This document shows, piece after piece, positions 18,734 to 21,322 of a stretch of DNA of 21,322 nt. Every line of letters begins with the position of its first letter. Position 1 is the first letter of the stretch. The DNA is taken from contig JAHBMJ010002215.1 of the NCBI GenBank assembly GCA_018398765.1, positions 1 to 21,322 of the forward strand, in the 5' to 3' direction. The notes beneath the pieces were generated by a model. It was not told where the DNA came from, made no database searches, and saw only the letters and a list, made by a program, of their open reading frames with translations. A program made the position numbers and the translations under genes. This stretch comes from Chromera velia. Its lineage: Eukaryota; Sar; Chromeraceae.

Positions 18734-19589
18734 CCATGCACTAGCAGTGGCCAGTAGTAGCCTTGTGGGTAAAAGATTGACTCTCTTGCCTATACATTTG
18801 GTTTAGGGGGAGAAGTGTGCTAAAGTTTTTACTTTAATTTAACTAAATAGATATTAAAGCAAATTATCTCAGTAACTAGATCAGTATTAATCTTAATAGC
18901 AATGGATATAACGAAAAATGAACTTAGTCAGGTATAAACATTTAATATAATACTAAAACATAAAAATTTGTATAATGATGATTAATGGTGATGTAACAAC
19001 TAAGTATGATCTGTAAATTTGAAGTTATTTTTACCAGTTTTCATGATGAAGTCCAACCGCAAAAACCTGAATTTATTTTTTTATTTTCTAACTTTAGAAC
19101 CGAAAAGTTGAAAACTTTGACTTAACAATGTTTTTTTCTAGGTTTTTTTTCACCTAAAAAATCTTCTAAAAGTCTATGCTGCCTATGTAAAAAAACGTTT
19201 AAAATAAATTTTAAAAGTTTTTATTTTAAAACTTATATGGCTTGAAATCAAGTTTTATAAACTTTATTTCACTTTAAAACTTTACAGATCACACCTGTCA
19301 CTAGACCTGTCTCCTACTATAGGACTATGCAGTCGTCGCACTCCTCCCGCAGAAGGGAAACGACATCAGCGATTGAGAAAGCATCTTCTAGATGCAGGGT
19401 GTTTAGAGTTGCGAGAATGAAGCCCCCTCCCGTTGTATGATGCAGGTCTGGCAAAGGGGCAATAAAGCATTGTCCTAGACTCATGCATTGCATGATGGAC
19501 TATAGACCGATTAATAATAATGCAAGTAATGATGATGATAATGAATCAACGTTCGATTGCCTAGACCAGCTGCGGTCCATGCACTAGCA
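18734..19589. other. AT-rich block bounded by 13-bp direct repeats; origin unknown
   Basis: From about 18830 to 19290 the sequence is strongly AT-rich with many TTTTAAAA and AATTTT words, unlike any other part of the window, and it has no open frame of note on either strand. The identical 13-mer CCATGCACTAGCA lies at 18734-18746 and 19577-19589, either side of the block. Just inside the left copy, TAGCCTTGTGGG resembles a Pol III A box, but I see no matching B box. It could be an old insertion (transposon, SINE-related or organellar DNA) or AT-rich spacer. Confidence 0.35.
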
Positions 19590-20096
19590 TGCAGTCACTG
19601 CAGTTACACAGTGCAGTAGCAGCAGTACCAGGTGTCAGCTCCTAGGTCAGTTGCATCAGACAATAAGCATGTGATCGCTAGCGTGGGGTGAGAATCAGGA
19701 ATAAGATGAAGAACCCACCATTAAGCAAACAAAGATCTGAGTCTAAGACTCGATCAGACCGAGTCCCATCGCCTGATAGCCAGAGAAAGAAGGGCAACAC
19801 ACAGGCAACGAGACTATGAGAAGGACGATCGAGGGGGGTCTTTCCCGCGAAATCGAAAACAAAAAGGGCAGAGAGTGAGTGCAGACAGATAGACAGACAG
19901 ACAGACAGACGGACTGACAGACTATCTCGTCTCTTCTTCCCACAGGCAGGCAGAAAGAAGGACGATTGATCTTTCATGCATGTAGAGAAAAGGAAGGGGG
20001 CGCAGGGAACTGAACAGGAAAGCTCTCCACAGACACATGCGGGAAGGACAACAGACGAGAAGAGGAGAGAAATGGATCAAGGAGGAAGAGAAGAGA
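19590..20096. other. Intergenic low-complexity DNA with GACA repeat
   Basis: A CAG/CTG-like patch occurs at 19595-19630 and GACA units at about 19888-19912, preceding purine-rich DNA. The open frames here are short and overlap on both strands. No gene is supported. Confidence 0.5.
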
Positions 20097-20260
20097 CCTC
20101 TGACACTCTTGGCAGTATCGTCGGTCCTTTCCGTTATCATAGATGCCCTTCCCTCCCCAATCCTTGCAGAGGTGGCAGTGTCTGCATGACATGCTCACAG
20201 GTACTCTTCCCCCCCTCTTCTATTGCACGAAGATCAGAGCCCTCCGTTTCGTCTTCCAGA
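20097..20260 (-). pseudogene. Decayed copy of the Cys-rich repeat exon end
   Basis: Read on the minus strand from 20168, the sequence gives CKDWGGKGIYDNGKDRRY and then CQECQR. It follows the 18-residue pattern of the array at 20782-21321 but has lost a zinc-ligand Cys in two places (Trp and Tyr instead) and has Asp-Asn for Glu-His. Upstream, TGCAAT...TGTGAGCAT copies of the unit are present but displaced by short insertions that break the frame. The bases after CQEC (AGGTCTCTTCTCTTCCT) are identical to those following the intact array, so this is a duplicate of that exon end plus the start of its flank. It is not expected to code. Confidence 0.7.
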
Positions 20261-20635
20261 CAGGCGATCTCATTCGCATTCTCCTCTCGATTGATCCGAC
20301 CAAAAAGTGCAGAGCAGAGCACGCAGACAAGGCAGAAGAAGAATTTCCTCAAACAAATTAAATGCAGACAAAGAGCAAATCAAGCAATGGAGGGACAAGA
20401 ACATACAAGGACCTCAGACAGAGAGAAGGGAACAAATCGAGACTGGGAAGCGAAAGCATGGCGGGTGAGGTGGAAAAGAAAAGGAGATCCTCAGAGGGAG
20501 AGCGATCGAGGCGATGCCCCACAGACTCTCCTCCCCTTTCCTTTGGCAGTGCGCACTCCTCCCCCCTTTGGAGCAACAAAATCGCTCTACAAGCAACACA
20601 GATCGCATATTGCACTCAACTGAAAGAAGAGAGAG
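20261..20635. other. Spacer between decayed and intact Cys-rich arrays
   Basis: Purine-rich on the + strand. In the Cys-repeat frame the minus strand reads through the 54-bp duplication and stops at a TAG at about 20595-20597. Other open frames are short and without recognisable features. Confidence 0.45.
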
Positions 20636-20743
20636 TTGGAAAGCCTAGACCGACAGCAGAAGTGAAAAAGGAAACACATGGAGCAAGGATTGGAAAGCCT
20701 AGACCGACAGCAGAAGTGAAAAAGGAAACACATGGAGCAAGGA
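20636..20743. repeat. Perfect two-copy 54-bp tandem duplication
   Basis: Positions 20636-20689 and 20690-20743 are identical. The period, 54 bp, equals the length of one zinc-repeat unit of the adjacent array, although the sequence is different. On the minus strand in the array's frame each copy encodes an 18-residue Cys/Phe-rich peptide (containing CSMCFLFHFCC) with no stop. Whether it is translated depends on whether the CAG/GTCTCT junction at 20763/20764 is used as a splice donor. Confidence 0.9.
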
Positions 20744-20776
20744 GCCTCAGGAAGAGAAGAGACCTGCTTGCACTCC

Positions 20777-21322
20777 TGGCAGTATCGACGGTCCTTTCGG
20801 TGAACACAGATGCCCCTCCCTTCGCACTCCTTGCAAAAATAGCGCTGCCGACCGTGCTCACAGATGCCCTTCCCTCCACAATCCTGGCACCTGTGGCGCT
20901 GCCGGCCGTGCTCACAGATGCTCTTCCCTCCGCACTCCTTGCACTTGTGTCGCTGCTTGCCGTGCTCACAAAAACTCTTCCCTCCACACTCCCTACACTG
21001 CGAGCGAATGCGACAGTGTTCACAAATACTGCTTCCTCCACACTCCTTGCACTGATGTCGCTGCCGGCCGTGCTCACAAACACCCTTCCCTCCGCAGTCC
21101 TTGCACTTGTGTCGCGAGCGACCGTGCTCACAGACACTCTTCCCTCCACAATCCTTGCACCGAGAACGAATACGGCCATGCTCACAGATGCTTTTCCCTC
21201 CACACTCTTTACACTGCGAGCGATTGCGACCGTGCTCACAAATGCCCTTCCCCCCGCACTCCTTGCACAGTCAACGCTCCCTTCGATGAACACAGAAGGC
21301 CCCCCCTCCGCAGTCCTTGCAG
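20777..21322 (-). CDS. Cys/His tandem-repeat protein (putative zinc-binding array), partial, with in-frame TGA
   Basis: Read on the minus strand from 21321, ten units of exactly 54 bp follow one another (starts 21321, 21267, 21213 and so on to 20835), then CQECKQ. The consensus is CKECGGKGICEHGRQRHR. Each unit offers C-x2-C-x5-C-x-H, suggesting metal binding with ligands shared between neighbours. Such 18-residue repeats are, to my knowledge, abundant in algal and stramenopile-like genomes, and their function is poorly known. The most upstream unit reads CKDCGGGAFCVHRRER, then TGA (21273-21271), then Leu, in perfect register, so the array is interrupted by a stop at residue 17 of that unit. 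Unit 6 has HCR instead of HGR; unit 10 has CEG and CVHRKDRR. A donor (CAG then GTCTCT) may end the exon at 20764; otherwise the frame continues through the 54-bp duplication to a TAG near 20595. The gene continues beyond the right edge. It may be a pseudogene or carry a sequencing error. Confidence 0.75.

Noticed and set aside
18800-18815. Telomere-type repeat (GGTTTAGGGGG)
   Set aside because: Only one unit occurs, inside mixed sequence, with no tandem copies.
18751-18820. tRNA gene
   Set aside because: An A-box-like TAGCCTTGTGGG is present, but no B box, acceptor stem or cloverleaf could be drawn.
21271-21273. TGA as selenocysteine or as a reassigned Trp codon
   Set aside because: Other units have Ser, His, Tyr or Arg here, never Cys or Trp, and two other genes in the window use TGA as their stop. 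A nonsense mutation or read error is simpler.
20616-21293. 225-residue minus-strand frame rich in Val, Ser and Arg
   Set aside because: It is the out-of-phase shadow of the Cys-rich array. The frame one base away gives regular C-x2-C-x5-C-x-H units, which is clearly the meaningful one despite its TGA.
1-21322. CRISPR array, prophage or bacterial operon
   Set aside because: No spaced direct repeats of suitable length, and genes are interrupted by GT-AG introns, so the window is eukaryotic nuclear DNA.

Overview
The window looks like nuclear DNA of an intron-rich protist, most plausibly an alga of the chromerid/alveolate kind (Chromera velia would fit). This is inferred from four things: genes split by GT-AG introns of about 230-600 bp, very heavy microsatellite content, GCATGC clusters in a putative promoter (a motif class known from ApiAP2 regulation in Apicomplexa), and an 18-residue Cys-rich tandem repeat of a kind I associate with algae. 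No similarity search was possible, so the species is a guess. There is no sign of operons, ribosome binding sites, insertion sequences or CRISPR.

Layout. 1-3379: pyrimidine-rich on the + strand with no confident gene, only a few possible small exons. 3380-6295, minus: a four-exon gene for a 604-residue RNA-binding protein with one RRM and a long disordered Pro/Gln/Ser-rich tail ending in a PPxY motif. 6296-8914: its upstream region plus long CA/CT, purine and GT/GA microsatellites. 8915-12150, minus: a complete four-exon glutamine:fructose-6-phosphate aminotransferase (GFAT/GlmS) gene, 706 residues. 12151-12825: a probable divergent promoter with five GCATGC sites. 12826-18397, plus: a gene of unknown function with seven well-joined exons and probably a signal-peptide-like first exon; the putative first intron holds a 1.05 kb AATG/AGTG satellite. 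18398-19680: non-coding, including an AT-rich block unlike the rest. 19680-20620: low-complexity intergenic DNA with a decayed copy of a Cys-rich repeat exon. 20777-21322, minus: ten tandem 18-residue Cys/His repeats running off the window edge, with an in-frame TGA in the most upstream unit.

How they fit. GFAT makes glucosamine-6-phosphate, the entry to UDP-GlcNAc used for glycosylation, GPI anchors and chitin-like walls. Its catalytic cysteine lies about 89 residues into the open frame, behind a basic leader and a hydrophobic segment, so the enzyme would need proteolytic maturation; this is the most interesting biochemical point. The divergently transcribed unknown gene also starts with an apparent targeting leader. 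I see no evidence that the genes form one pathway.

All exon joins were made by eye from splice consensus and frame; the frames close in each of the three spliced genes.
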